64,000 nt of DNA. It comes from Tipula vernalis. Its lineage: Eukaryota > Arthropoda > Insecta > Diptera > Tipulidae. The number at the start of each line of letters is the position of its first letter. Position 1 is the stretch's first letter. The stretch lies in NCBI GenBank assembly GCA_958295665.1, contig OY282560.1:142902091-142966090 (forward strand), written 5' to 3'. Under the pieces are notes generated by a model. It was not told the DNA's origin, ran no database searches, and worked only from the letters and a program-made list of their open reading frames with translations. A program made the translations under genes and the position numbers. Positions 11,737 to 23,344 of this stretch are shown here, piece after piece.

Positions 11737-12060
11737 AACTTAATTTGAGCAAGAATGCTCATTGACATTAGGTTGTGCAATGGCACAGAGGTTATTAACA
11801 AAATACTAATACTAGGCGATAGCGAATCACCCAGAATATCAGCACTCTCATTTAAATCCATCCGGTAATAAGGCACCTTTACTATCTTGGCACCATGATC
11901 TTAGAACTTTTCTAACTATTAAATAGAAGTCCTTACTGGTTCCTTTGCAATAACCACCGGTCTCAATGTTTTTAGCATATTACTATTGTACACATTTTGG
12001 GTAAATATTTCGAAAATGAAATTAGAAAATTTAAAATATACAAGAAAATGGTAGCACGTC

Positions 12061-12262
12061 AATTCTGCGAAAAAACCATCCATAGAAAATACAATTCAGT
12101 GAAAACGACAGTTCGTAGAAAAACAATTGTGGAAACGACAATTCTAGGAAAACATAATTCTGCGAAATGCAATTCTGAGAAAACGACAATTCGTAGAAAA
12201 CGATAATTCTTAGAAAACACAATTTAGAGAAAACGGAAAATCAGAGAAAAAGGCAATTCTGA
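12061..12262. repeat. ~20-bp tandem repeat (GAAAACGACAATTC-like)
   Basis: About ten imperfect units built from GAAAACGACAATTCGTA and variants (AATTCTGCGAAAA, AATTCTGAGAAAAC) lie head to tail. The two ~65-aa frames on opposite strands here (11,997-12,206 and 12,031-12,222) are translations of this array, not genes. Confidence 0.8.
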
Positions 12263-12299
12263 GTTTTTTTAAATGAAAAAGGGCACATTAGCGAAAAAG

Positions 12300-12670
12300 C
12301 TTCTATAAAATACGTCATGCTGATTATGGCTCTATATTCTAGAAGGCTCTGGTAAAACACATAAAACACATGGGAAATCACATTTTATCCTAAGACAAAT
12401 TTTTAAATGAAAACGTTACAAATTCTTAATTATGATTTCTGAAATATTGTCATAAAAATGAAAACTAATTAGTCTTCTTGTATATTGTTGTTAAAGATAT
12501 GTAGAAAATTTTTAAATAAACTTTTCATAATATTTTTTGATTTTTTCATTGAAAAACTTGAAAAAATTTGAAGATCATTTTTACTAAAAGTTATTCCCCT
12601 AAAAAAGCTTAAAAAATACCTTATGATGATTATGGCTCTAGTCTCTAGAAGGGTCTGGCATAACTCATAT
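12300..12670 (+). repeat. Direct duplication of a ~55-bp segment, 312 bp apart
   Basis: The segment GATTATGGCTCTATATTCTA at about 12,319, with its flanks (AAATACGTCATGCT before, GAAGGCTCTGGTAAAACACAT after), recurs at about 12,628 as GATTATGGCTCTAGTCTCTA with the same kind of flanks. This may be an old two-copy tandem unit. Confidence 0.6.
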
Positions 12671-15440
12671 TTTTCTTAAAATTCCAGCAACCATATGGCT
12701 GAATCTGTTCTTTTAATGCGGTTAAGAAACGTGCTGTTAATACTCAATATTTCCTATGATTGACAATTTTTTTAAGAGACACAAAAGAGACACCCTCAAA
12801 TTTTAAATGTGGTATACTGAAAAAGCTAAGAAAAAAAGTTATTACCTTTTATATCACATATCTAGACCAACTTACCGTACACCAGCAGAAGGTCACTAAC
12901 AAGATTAAAATTCGAATATCATTTAGTACATCAATTACAAGGATTTCTCTTTTCCTAACTTAAGAGAAAGGATACTCTTTAGAGCCACAATTACATAACC
13001 TAATTACAAATCCCACAACATTCGAGCGTATAAGCGCAGCTATTGATACTTCACGAGGCATGTTTGTATTTAGCGAGCCCTTCAATATGTATAACAAAAT
13101 AATTGTCTAGTTTGACAAGCAAATATTTCAAAATACATTTTCCAAAAAAAAAAAAAAATTGTCTAACGCTTTTCACCTTTTATTTTTAAGCTTTAGTACA
13201 TCTCAATCCTATTTAAACATTAAGGTTATTTGATAACAAAAAATGGATTCTGACGTAAATATTGAATTTGGTTAAAAAAAAAAATGTTTTCGTTTTTATT
13301 TTCTTCCCCCATTATAAACGTACCATCAAAATATACTAAGACAGTTAGACAGTTCAAAGTACCAAGTGTACGGCACTATAACTTTTATACTTTTCACATG
13401 AAACACATGTTGAAAGTTTAGTTTTTTTCGTTGTGTATTTTGTTGTTAACAAAATAACATGCACATGTTATATATTTAAATTTATAGTAGTTATTGCAAT
13501 CTTAGAAAGCGCACCATTGCACAAACCAAAGTATACAAAAAAAACTATTAAGAATCCATCAAAAAACGTAATAAAATTACAGAAATATTAAATCAACAAT
13601 ATACATCTTGAAATTTCCTTCACATCCTTCCTATTTAAATATATATGAATTTTAACCTTTCATTTTTTGTACATTTGAATTTCTTGGCTTTTTTGAATAT
13701 TTCGTATATTTCTAAACTCGTATACGGTTTTCTTTCATGTTATGTACTTTACGTAGTACCAAGTTAACAAGAATTTATATATTATGTACATATACATACA
13801 TACATAACAGAGAAAGCGTTTATAAAAAGTTTCAAAGCACAAAATAGTTTTTATTGATCTTTTATTATAATTTCTTACCCAAAGCTTGTAATGCTTTTGA
13901 ACACATATGGTTCAAATTTTCCTAATTCCTTATATGTACATATATACAATAAACGTATGTCGAAGTTGTTAGTGGTAATAGAACAAATATACGTTAATTT
14001 TATTGAGTTGATGTGATGTAATATCGTTGGTTATAAGAGAAGGGTTATATACTTATTGTGTATACATGTATTCAACGATATATGCAGCCTAACGTAAAAT
14101 CAATAAAAAAAATTTTGTTAGTATGAATATTTTAACTTTTGACGCCTAAAAATGTTATATGTGTATGTTATAAATGTGGCCTTACACTTCGCATAGTTGA
14201 TGAATCGTGCTACGTCGAATGAATATTTGGTGGCATTTTTAAGGCACATTAAAGTAAAATATTTCAAAACAACATATGAATTATTGACAAATTGATCCAG
14301 TCTTTATGGAAAATTACATGTTCTAATCGTATACTTAAATACAATATTTTTACAATATATAGTTGACCTTCTTACTCAAACCAATGCTTTGTGAAATATT
14401 GTTGTCAAAACCATATGCGGTAATATGGTTTAACATTTGTTGTGGTGCTACCGGCTTCTGACAACAGATTAAAGCTTTTATGCAGATTATTTTTTATTAA
14501 TGTAGCCTTAGTAACGATATACAATATACAAATGACATTTTAATGGTTTACAATTAACTTTATAAGAAATCATATATAAGAAATCACATATTGCTAGAAT
14601 ACCAAGAATTATAACAGATTGTATAAAACAGATTGTCACACTCATTCATCACCGTGAAAAACAATTACCATTTTTGAAAATTTTGAGATATTATATTTAT
14701 TAAAACTGTAATGAACTACTGGTTAGTTATAGCTAATACATTTCAATATCATTCAAATTTATTAACTATCATTCATTCTTCGAAACAATCTCTTGTGTTA
14801 ACTAATTCTAATAGATTTCTTTAAGAAAATTATACGTAGGTTACTGAAATCTCAATATTAATGGTTGCAAAATTTTCCCAATACCATTTAAACATTCAAT
14901 TTTTAAACTCCTATTCCGGAACGGGTGTGAAATTTTAGACAAAACCAAAAATTATTATATATTAGTATAGGTAGTAGATCAAAAACTTCTTATTACAAAA
15001 AAAATATAGATCGTACTTCACGATACTCGCTTCGGCATAGAAGTGTATAAATTACAAGAAATGTGCCAATTTTATAAAATGTTTGGTTTAAAACTTGTTT
15101 GAGTTAAATTGAAATTTATAAGATATAACACAACACAATATCACAACGCAATAGAACAATATGGTACATATTCATGGAGATGTTCTGAAGGTTTGGCTTA
15201 TAAGGGTATTAAGCGGGTATAGTGCTGCTATACTGTATTCACATTTCAATACGTTAAAGCAACGGCGCGGTTCGGCATCCACCTTAGACTACATTTAATC
15301 CACATTTCAGTGCTGTGAAAAAGGATCATTTGTTGTTGACTTCGAATATAATTTTCGTACGATATTTGATATTTTGAGATTGACTACGAGTATATTGAAG
15401 AGAGATATTCCGTATGTGCGGCATATATAGGTTTTGCACT
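12671..15440. other. AT-rich noncoding stretch
   Basis: No protein motif was found on either strand. The stretch holds several homopolymer runs (A tract near 13,145) and fly-like microsatellites such as TATGTACATATACATACATACATA at about 13,780-13,806 and 13,935. Nothing else is supported. Confidence 0.5.
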
Positions 15441-15444
15441 CCAA

Positions 15445-15890
15445 ATTCAACATTTTACAAATCAGGTTCATCAATTTGCAAATCAAATTAATCTTTATCC
15501 AAATTAAATTTATCTTTATTCAAAACATAAGCTGTGTTTTTTTTATTCGTCCCCGATAGCTGCTATCGAGAGCCGTAAATTTTCTATAGCTAAATTTAAA
15601 TTCGACGCGCTATTTATTGGTAAACTAAATTTATTTAATATCACACTACCATTTTTAATTCGATTGTTTAGCGAAAACTTGATATAAAAAATATTCGGCT
15701 CTACCGATTTATATGGAGCGCTATCAGGAGCCACATTTTATATGACGGCTCTCGATAGCAGCTATCCGGAGCGAATAAAAAAACGCAGCTATATTTATCC
15801 TTTTCCAAATCAAATTCGCCTTTATCCAAATCAAATTCACCTTTATCCAAAACATATTCATCATTTCCAAACCAAATTCAATCCTTCAAA
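15445..15890. repeat. Dispersed ~21-bp repeat (CAAATTCACCTTTATC)
   Basis: Units of the form CAAATTCRCCTTTATCCAAAT are present at 15,445-15,530 and again at 15,790-15,890, split by the MITE-like insertion listed separately. The reverse complement (GGATAAAGGCGAATTTGATC) occurs at about 17,060-17,150. The array predates the insertion that splits it. Confidence 0.65.
15531..15786. mobile_element. MITE-like element with ~45-bp inverted termini
   Basis: The left end GCTGTGTTTTTTTTATTCG, followed by GATAGCTGCTATCGAGAGCC, is matched by the reverse complement of the right end (GCTGCGTTTTTTTATTCG, then the same GATAGCTGCTATCGAGAGCC word). The interior is about 165 bp and non-coding; the 15,543-15,734 minus frame is spurious. 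Each inverted repeat itself contains the near-palindrome ATAGCTGCTAT. The element sits inside the 21-bp repeat array. The target duplication is unclear; ATA on both sides is possible. Confidence 0.7.
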
Positions 15891-16009
15891 ATATTACATT
15901 AAAATTAAAAACATCGGATTGAAATCCTTTGACTGGCACTCCGGTTTTCCTTAACCCCACGACTGAATGGAAATGTTCATTGCAGTTTCTCGTGAAATGA
16001 GTAGCTGTT

Positions 16010-17030
16010 GGTTACATTTCTAAATTTTTCCTTTTGTTCTAAAATCAAAAAATTCTTAATAATACTCTATATTTTTGTTTTTCTAAATTATTTAAATTTC
16101 AATATTCTTAAAATTTACAAGTTTTATCTTAATTTTCTAAATTTCCAAAATCTTAAATTTAATATATTGTATTTAGTATTAAATGTCTAAAATCAATAAT
16201 TCCGAATACAAATTCTAAATTTCAAAAATATTCTAAAATTCTCTATACCTGTAAATTCGGAATAATTTTCTTAACTTCTAATATCACCTTAATAAAAATT
16301 TTCTAAATTTTCCTAAATTTCTTAATTTCTTTTTTTCCAAACTACGTCACAAAATTCGTCAATGATGACTTTGAATTTAACGAATTTATAAAATTTGTCA
16401 AATCCTAAATTAATTTTTCCACTATTAAAATTTCCAAACTCCAGAATTCTTAAATTTGATAGGATTCTTCTTTTCTTATTAAAGCTTCTAAGGGTTTTCG
16501 CTTTCTGAATTCCTGACACTTAGGGAAAATTTTAGAGTGAAGTTCAGGGTTAGTTTTAGAGAGGGGTTTCCAGTGAATTTTAGAGTTATTTCTAGGGTAG
16601 GTTTAATTAAAGCGTATATTTTAGGGTGAATTTTAAATATAATTTTAGGGTTAATTTTAGAATGATTTGTAGGTCGAATTTAAGGGTAAATTTTAGAATA
16701 ATTTTGTCCTAATTTTAGAAAGAATTTTAAAATAAGTTTGGGGTTTGATGGATTTTGGGGTGAATTTTAAGATGAACTTTAAGGCTGGGTTGCACGGCGA
16801 AGTTTAAGGTGCGTTTTAAGGAAAATTGGAAGGTGAATTTTTGTTAAGAAGACGTTAATTAGTTATATGGTAAATTTCGGAATTAATTTTAAGTTGACTT
16901 TAGATCAATTTTAAATGAATTCTACAGTTAATTTTACGATGAAATCTAAGGTGAAGTTTATAATGAATTATAGGGCGAATTTTAAGGTGAATTTTATTCC
17001 CCTATTATAGTAAAAGTTTACTTATTTTAT
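16010..17030. repeat. Low-complexity AATTTT-based repeats
   Basis: 16,010-16,480 is rich in TTTCTAAATTT words. 16,520-17,010 is a degenerate array of TTTTAGGGTGAATTT and TTTTAAGGTGAATTT units. The ORFs at 16,008-16,190 and 16,322-16,519 are low-complexity translations. Confidence 0.65.
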
Positions 17031-17199
17031 TATATACATATATTAACTTGTCTTCGGTTGACTTTGATTTGGAAAAGGATGAACATGTTTTGGATAAAGG
17101 CGAATTTGATCTGGAAAATGGTGAATGTGTCTTGTAAAAGGTTGAATTGGGAGAGCAAAACCTATAATTATATTTAGATAAAGGCATCTTCTTTAGACT

Positions 17200-19340
17200 A
17201 TTTATAGTCACATTTCAATATGATGGAAAGGTAACATTTGAAAAAAGGATATCCGATAGTCGAATTATGTTTAATTTTTTTATTAGAGGAAAAGTTGCAG
17301 AAATGACGTTGTATTTTAATTTTTATGAAGTTTAATTTATCAGTCTTGTTAGGTGTTTGGTGTGTAGGATACCTAGAATTAAGGGAAAGATATATATGGC
17401 TATATGTAGTCTAAAGAGGATGGTTTTATCTAAATATCATTATATGCCCTATAACAGTTATTAATAGTTGCATTGACCTTAGCATACCAACTAACAATAA
17501 ATGTCTTTTGTTATTGATTCTGAGATTGCAGAAAATTTGTAAGAGAGAAGGATTTTAATGGGCACATTTTTTATTAAGAAAGCGCGCTTCTTAATCTAAC
17601 TAAGGCTAACCATCAGTATAGCTAACCACTAATACCCATATCAAAAACTAAAAAAGATTTTAATTTTTCATTAAATCATTCCTTCCCGATGTATGATATA
17701 TCATACCAACGCATACTCAAGGCTGCAATTTCAATATGCTTTTGATATAATATTTGTTTCTCACTATTTAAATTAACAAACTTGTTTACGTTGCAAAACA
17801 CCCATTTCCCAAAATATAGAAATATTTTTAAACCGTTATTTAAAAGAAAAGCGCCTAAATTAAACATAACTGGTTTGCTTATGAAATATCATACTTTAGA
17901 ATATAACGGGGTAAGCAGGTCTGAAGTCGTCAAGTATTGGTACCATATCTGAAGGATTAGGGCATCAGATAATATTTATCCAACCATTAAAAAACCTATT
18001 GGGCTAAACGCCAAAGTTTGCTTCTAAATGTGCAACACTTTGTAAATTTCGTGTTTACAGCTTAAGTCTGATTTGTGATTAAAAATATTATTTTTTTTTT
18101 TTGTATTGAATTTTGAATTATATTAATAAGTGATTTTGGTCAAAACAACTTTAATTTTCCCACTGTACAATTTGGGTTGTTGTTTCTTCCCAATATGTAC
18201 ATATATAATGTATCAAACCGACCATGCGGGTCTTTGGCAAGACATTTAAATTTGTTTTTTCAATATTATGTTTTTTAACAACAAATTTGACTGGCATGTA
18301 ACATAGTTACAAGAACATAGTTTAGGTAAGAATGGGTTAATACAAATCCATTAATCCAAATATTATGTATAGTTGTTTCCGGTTTCTGTGTACAATTTCT
18401 TTTAAATACCGTTTAGCGACTGTTTCTCCGATACTAATATGTCCTTTTGTTGAATTTACAAATTTTGTTATATATACGTTTTGTTGACTTTATTATTTTG
18501 TCTAAAATCAACATTTTAAGATCAAATTAATAAAATGTTAAATGAAACATCTAAATCACGATGTCACCCAATTCAAACATTTAGACTGGTCGATGCCCCT
18601 CTTCAAACGCTTTAAACTTGCCACTATCTCCCAAACCATAAATGATATATGCCCTCAATATTGGGCATTTATTGCATAACGAAATAAAAATAGAAATTAA
18701 CAAACGCAAATACTCTCAAAAAAAAAAAAAAAATCCCCAAGACAAATCACCAAATTTTTATTTTTATATTTCATATACTCTAAACCGGAAATTCTGGAAA
18801 ATACAGATCTAATTTTGGAATACCTTGGAAAAGGGAGATTTCCATTATAAATTCAAATTTATACCATTTTCGTGAAAGCCTACTAATAATTTTTGTGGTG
18901 TTATTTCTCATCCGATATTTAGGAAATTCTTTCATTATGAAATGAGAAGTCCCTCAGCTCAGCATATGAAGTAAAGCCCTAAATATAATGAAACAATTCC
19001 CCAAATTTGTAGCAGATGGCAAAGGACTATTGTTAATACGTTAATTGCCCATTTTGCCACACATATTTGAAAACCAATAATGCACATTTAGCTAAATAAA
19101 ATGAATTAAATAATTATAATTTTCCACTTCTAGCGCTTCAGAATTTATGTAAATGAATTACAATCGTTAGCAATATGAAAAGTTGTGTCCTAAAAATCGA
19201 CCGAAAACGCTGCACATATTTATAATTGAAACATGCACGGTAAGGTACCGTAATATGTAATCTTTCAAGTATATGGATATGTCCCTAGAAATAATGATAA
19301 TATTGTTATTATAAGCAACGACCACTCCGTTCCAAATATA
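17200..19340. other. AT-rich noncoding stretch
   Basis: Apart from the short palindrome at 17.58 kb and an A-tract at 18,718-18,733, I see no conserved protein segment or ordered repeat. Confidence 0.4.
17572..17595. other. Near-perfect short palindrome
   Basis: ATTAAGAA-GCGCGC-TTCTTAAT is palindromic apart from one extra A. It stands out as a GC-containing core in AT-rich flanks. Function unknown; it could be the relic of a small terminal inverted repeat. Confidence 0.4.
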
Positions 19341-19344
19341 TAGG

Positions 19345-19690
19345 GTAATAAGTCACAGGAATATTCAAACTCTGGGAAGGTGCATTTTTCAACCCGAAGA
19401 ACATTCGTAGGTAATCGTATAGATCCTTTGGGGTAACGAATGAAGACAGCTAGATCCGATGCCTGTTAAACTTGATGAAAGCGACTACAAAAATTGAGCA
19501 AACTGAAATATTGGTTGAGTACACTAGGCAATCGTCAATTAGTGCCACTTGGAAATTGTCACGTGCAGTGATTTGACTTATGCACATAAAAAGTAATCCA
19601 CACATCCATTCACCCGTATTTTACGGATTATAACAATTGGCAAAGCGCTTGATGGATCGCGTTCCGTCGTCATAGCCCAGAATGATTCGA
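19345..19690 (-). pseudogene. Ty3/gypsy reverse transcriptase relic
   Basis: On the minus strand, ordered RT segments appear across frames. They are a PSSALPIVIIRKIRVNGCVDY stretch (comparable to the K.DG..R.CVDYR motif), TARDNFQVALIDDCL (the VRD..P.P.IDD motif), then VTPKDLYDYLRMFFGLKNAP (the TPFG.YE..RMPFGL.NAP motif). The order and spacing fit gypsy RT fingers and palm. Multiple frameshifts and stops show that it is long dead. No flanking LTRs are seen. Confidence 0.65.
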
Positions 19691-20469
19691 TGTTTCAGAT
19701 GCAAACTGTAACTTCATTTCTTAATTCTTTCAAAATATCACGTAACACATCAATCAGTTCTAATAAATATTTAAAGTATAATTATTTTAGCAGTTAACAA
19801 TTTTTAAATATTTTAAAATTCACACAATTCTCAGTTTTAAATGTTTAATTGTTTAACTTCGTAAATTTTTCATGCCCTGTTTGGTTTGAGCTTGTGAAAC
19901 CCGGTTTCAATTCTAATTTTTGGATATTTTAAAATATTATTGTATTAATTAAATAAAGTTTGACATAATGTTTGTAATGTTCTGAAAATGTTAATGAGAA
20001 TCTTTAATTTTTACCATAAATTTTCCATAATTTGTTTTCGGACGGGTCGACCGACATACCATATATCCAAAGACGCTGCTACAAATCATCAATAGGAATT
20101 AGTTGGAACATCCGGTGTTGCTAGGATATAGAAATTTATTTTATTTTATTTCCAATGTAAATTTTGGGACATTTTATTTTGAATTTGACCCCATTCGCAA
20201 TAAAGTCTTAATATACAAGAAACAAGAAGAGGTTCACAAACCAACAAATTTCCTGTAAATAAGGTAAGATTACATCACAGCGGCACAATTCTTCCAGTGG
20301 TACCATTTAAATATATTTAGGAAGCACCTCTTAACTTGATCCACCTAAATAACTCGAAGATTAAGGGTTGCAGCCAATGGCAACCCAAAGCATAGTTACT
20401 TAATTTTCGAAATATTCTCTCTACAGTAGCATGAAGCTCCCTGTTATATCTTATTGTTACGAAACCTCA

Positions 20470-22260
20470 ACATGAGCCACGAATATTTTTGAATTCACAG
20501 CAACGACCTCGGACACGATAGAAGGACAATGATTTGGAATACGGAACTTAATTAATTAAAATATCCCGAAGAACTTTCAAGAACCAACTTATCGAACCAG
20601 GATCTACATATAAGCTCGACCTATATTGAGCTGCAGGAAAAAGGACTAATCGTCAATGATATTGTAGATAATTGTCGGTATGGACAAATCTGAAATTTGG
20701 TATCGGTTTCTTGATTGTTGGCAATTCGTGACTGGTTTCATATCTGTCAACAATCGGATTCGTACACTCAGTTGACATGGAGGTTACCTTAACGTCACAT
20801 TTGTGAACAATCTCGCCTCCAACGAGGAAAAGGTGGCTCAAATCAATAAGACGATTTCTCTAAACCAGGTCCAAACTACCTTGAACAAAATTCCGCAACA
20901 CCACATTAAAATAATTTTGGGAGATTTCAATGCTCAAATTGGCAATGCTGGCTGGCAGTACATCGTCGACCTAACAGTGAATTAATGTATCAGACATTTT
21001 TTCGAAAGATTTTTTTTTTTTTTTGAGCTCAAATGGTTCGTCATGAGAAACTCTGTCTGAATTTGTACACTTGCATTGGTTCACCGTTAGGACAACAACG
21101 TCTTCCTATCAGTCAATTAACGTGGTTGCATGAATTCGGATTAAGTTTCTCACGACGTACATTTAAGTATCAAAGATGAATTTTCGAAGAAATATCAGAT
21201 ACGCTAATTCGACGATAGGTCGACGATATATCGTAGCATCATTGGCCCAAACTCTTTGCACCCTACCTCAAACAACAACGGGGATGGACCACCGAGCTAG
21301 CTTTACTCTGCAACTTGGTTTCAACATAATCCCCACATAAATGCATTCACAAAGCTTCTTGGAAATCAAGCGACGAGACAACTGTAAACCAAATTAACCA
21401 CAACCCCTTTCCTAGAAAATATTTTTCTGATCGACTCAGACTACTTCCTGGTGGTTGCTAAATTAAAATTTCGCCTCTCCCCCCACATTCAACCATCGTC
21501 TTCAGCGTGTTACCCGTTGGAACACACTGCATTGTACAACCAAGTTACCAGTATCTTCGAGACTACTTTATCTGGAATCTTGGAGAATAACCCACTTCTT
21601 GAATCTGGTTGGGAACAGTGGGCGTTCATTAGAACGGTGGCTGCCTCAATGTCCACCGTAGGCCATCAATCTAGACCAAAAAATATTTGATTGGACGATC
21701 ATTGTCTGGTCACTATTTAGGAAAAAACGCGCTCTCCAGCGAAATATCTATCAAAGTACGACCCAATCTCACAATGCCTATATAACTTTTAGGAAAATCT
21801 CCAATCGACTATGTATGTTCTCACTGAATACTCGACTATGTCGACTATGTTTCGTTGGAATTAACAGTCCAACAAATTGGCCTTTAGCTTAATGAAACGA
21901 AAACCAAATACACGATCATAGCGGTAAGGCAGAATCGCGAAGACTAAATTTTGGCAGACACTTAGTACGAGAATGCAAAAGAGTTTAAATATTTATGGTC
22001 ACTGACCAAGATTCTGTTTCTGTAGACATTTTATCGAGGATGGCAGCACGCTATCGAATATTTTACATCTACATCAAAATCTTCAACTTTCTTAAAATAT
22101 CGCCCAAAATATAACTGGATTTCTACACAACGCTGATAAGACCAGTTATCACCTTTGGTTGCGAGTCTTAAACACTAACAGCATCAAACTACAGATAAGA
22201 ATATCAGATGAACCAAGCACGAATGATTTTACGGTTTTTTAAACTGGAACTCAATATTGA
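20470..22260 (+). pseudogene. RTE-like LINE: endonuclease and partial RT, decayed
   Basis: The clearest motif is KIILGDFNAQIGNAG at about 20,908-20,952, the GDFNA.IG box of apurinic-type endonucleases in LINEs. Downstream, about 21,300-21,500 reads WFQHNPHINAFTKLLGNQATRQ and then IDSDYFLVVAKLKFRLSPH, the SDH-like C-terminal endonuclease motif (H changed to Y). 21,620-21,690 resembles the linker WEQW segment. At 21,890-22,250 RT thumb-like segments follow (LNETKTKYTIIA, EFKYLWSL, then a Y...LIRP-like region), so most of the RT palm is missing. Endonuclease and RT together drive target-primed insertion. This copy has many stops. The clade call (RTE-like) is from motif style only. Confidence 0.7.
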
Positions 22261-22789
22261 ATGTGTCTGTAATATTTTATCAATAATTCAAAATAACACA
22301 AAAATAGGCTACGATGCACAATTCATCAACCTCTCGGCTTTATCGTTATTTGATAAAGTGGAGATTTTTAAAACTAGAAAAGAGTAAATTGTCCATTTTT
22401 CAAAACATTTATTAAAACATTTGTTTCCTTTTACAGAATATGTCCCTCTTTTCCAGATATTTCCCTTTCTTATAGAATATATTTCTCAAGAATTTGTCAG
22501 ATAGAGATTTAGATTCAAACCAGTTTTCTAGCCAAAACAAGTGAGTGATGAATTGTATTTTCCACAAAAACGTAGAATACCATCAATCTTACAAAATCCG
22601 ATAAATAAATAGCAGTCGAAAGCTGCAAATTTTCGTTTTCGGTTCGTAATAGGCTCCCTAAGGGCCGTATTTTCTTGCAAATTAAATGAACAACATTACA
22701 AAATAAGATATCCAAATTTAAAATATTCAGGACAGTTAAAAACCAACATCGAGGTCGACCTGCATCAATTTTATATTCCCTAAAACCAA

Positions 22790-23340
22790 CTGCGAATACT
22801 TTTTATTATTGAAGGTAATCCAAGGATATCTACTCGAAAACATTACAATGTTGCCCAAGATTCCCGCACAAGTACACATAAAATCATTCGTAAATTAAAG
22901 TATCGTCCATAGAAAATCCAGAAAGTTGAAAAGATTACCTAAACGATGATTGCATGTTGAGAGGTATCTGGTTTAGTGATGAAGCAAACTTCTACCTCCC
23001 GGGTCACATGAATAGACAAAATCTAGGGTATTGGAGTACAGAAATCTTCAGGTGCCTCCATGAATCGCCATTCACCTTCAAAAGGTAACTGCTTGGGGTG
23101 CTTTATCGGCTAAAGGTATTGTAATAGTTGTTTTACGAGGAAATGTTAATTCAGCAAGTTATTTGGAGCTACTTGACGAACACTTTAACGATGCATGGTT
23201 TATTAATAGTAACGTGTGACTTTTTTCTATGGGGCTATTAAAAACATAATCCACGAGATGTGAGTTTATTGAGGAACGCATTAAAACGTTCATCATTTTA
23301 TATATCCTTGAGACATTGGGGGTTTGTTTGTGTTTTTTTG
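22790..23340 (+). pseudogene. Mariner-type transposase, decayed
   Basis: Segments in order across frames are a helix-turn-helix-like STRKHYNVAQDSRTSTHKII at about 22,830, PKIQKVE-like, then IWFSDEANFYLPGHMNRQN at about 22,969-23,026 (the SDEA.F.L.G.VN.QN box with the second catalytic Asp). Next come GYWSTEI, a VTAWGALSAKGI-like segment near 23,090, VLRGNVNSASYLELLDE near 23,130, and CDFFLWGY at about 23,217. The third catalytic region (D3xD/E before DFFLW) is truncated by a deletion. Transposases of this type cut and paste TA-flanked elements. No terminal inverted repeats were found. Confidence 0.7.
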
Positions 23341-23344
23341 TTGT

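Noticed and set aside
11997..12222. Two opposite ~65-aa frames
   Set aside because: Both are translations of the 20-bp GAAAACGACAATTC repeat.
17005..17211. Ser/Lys-rich minus-strand frame
   Set aside because: It is the translation of the inverted copy of the CAAATTCACCTTTATC repeat.
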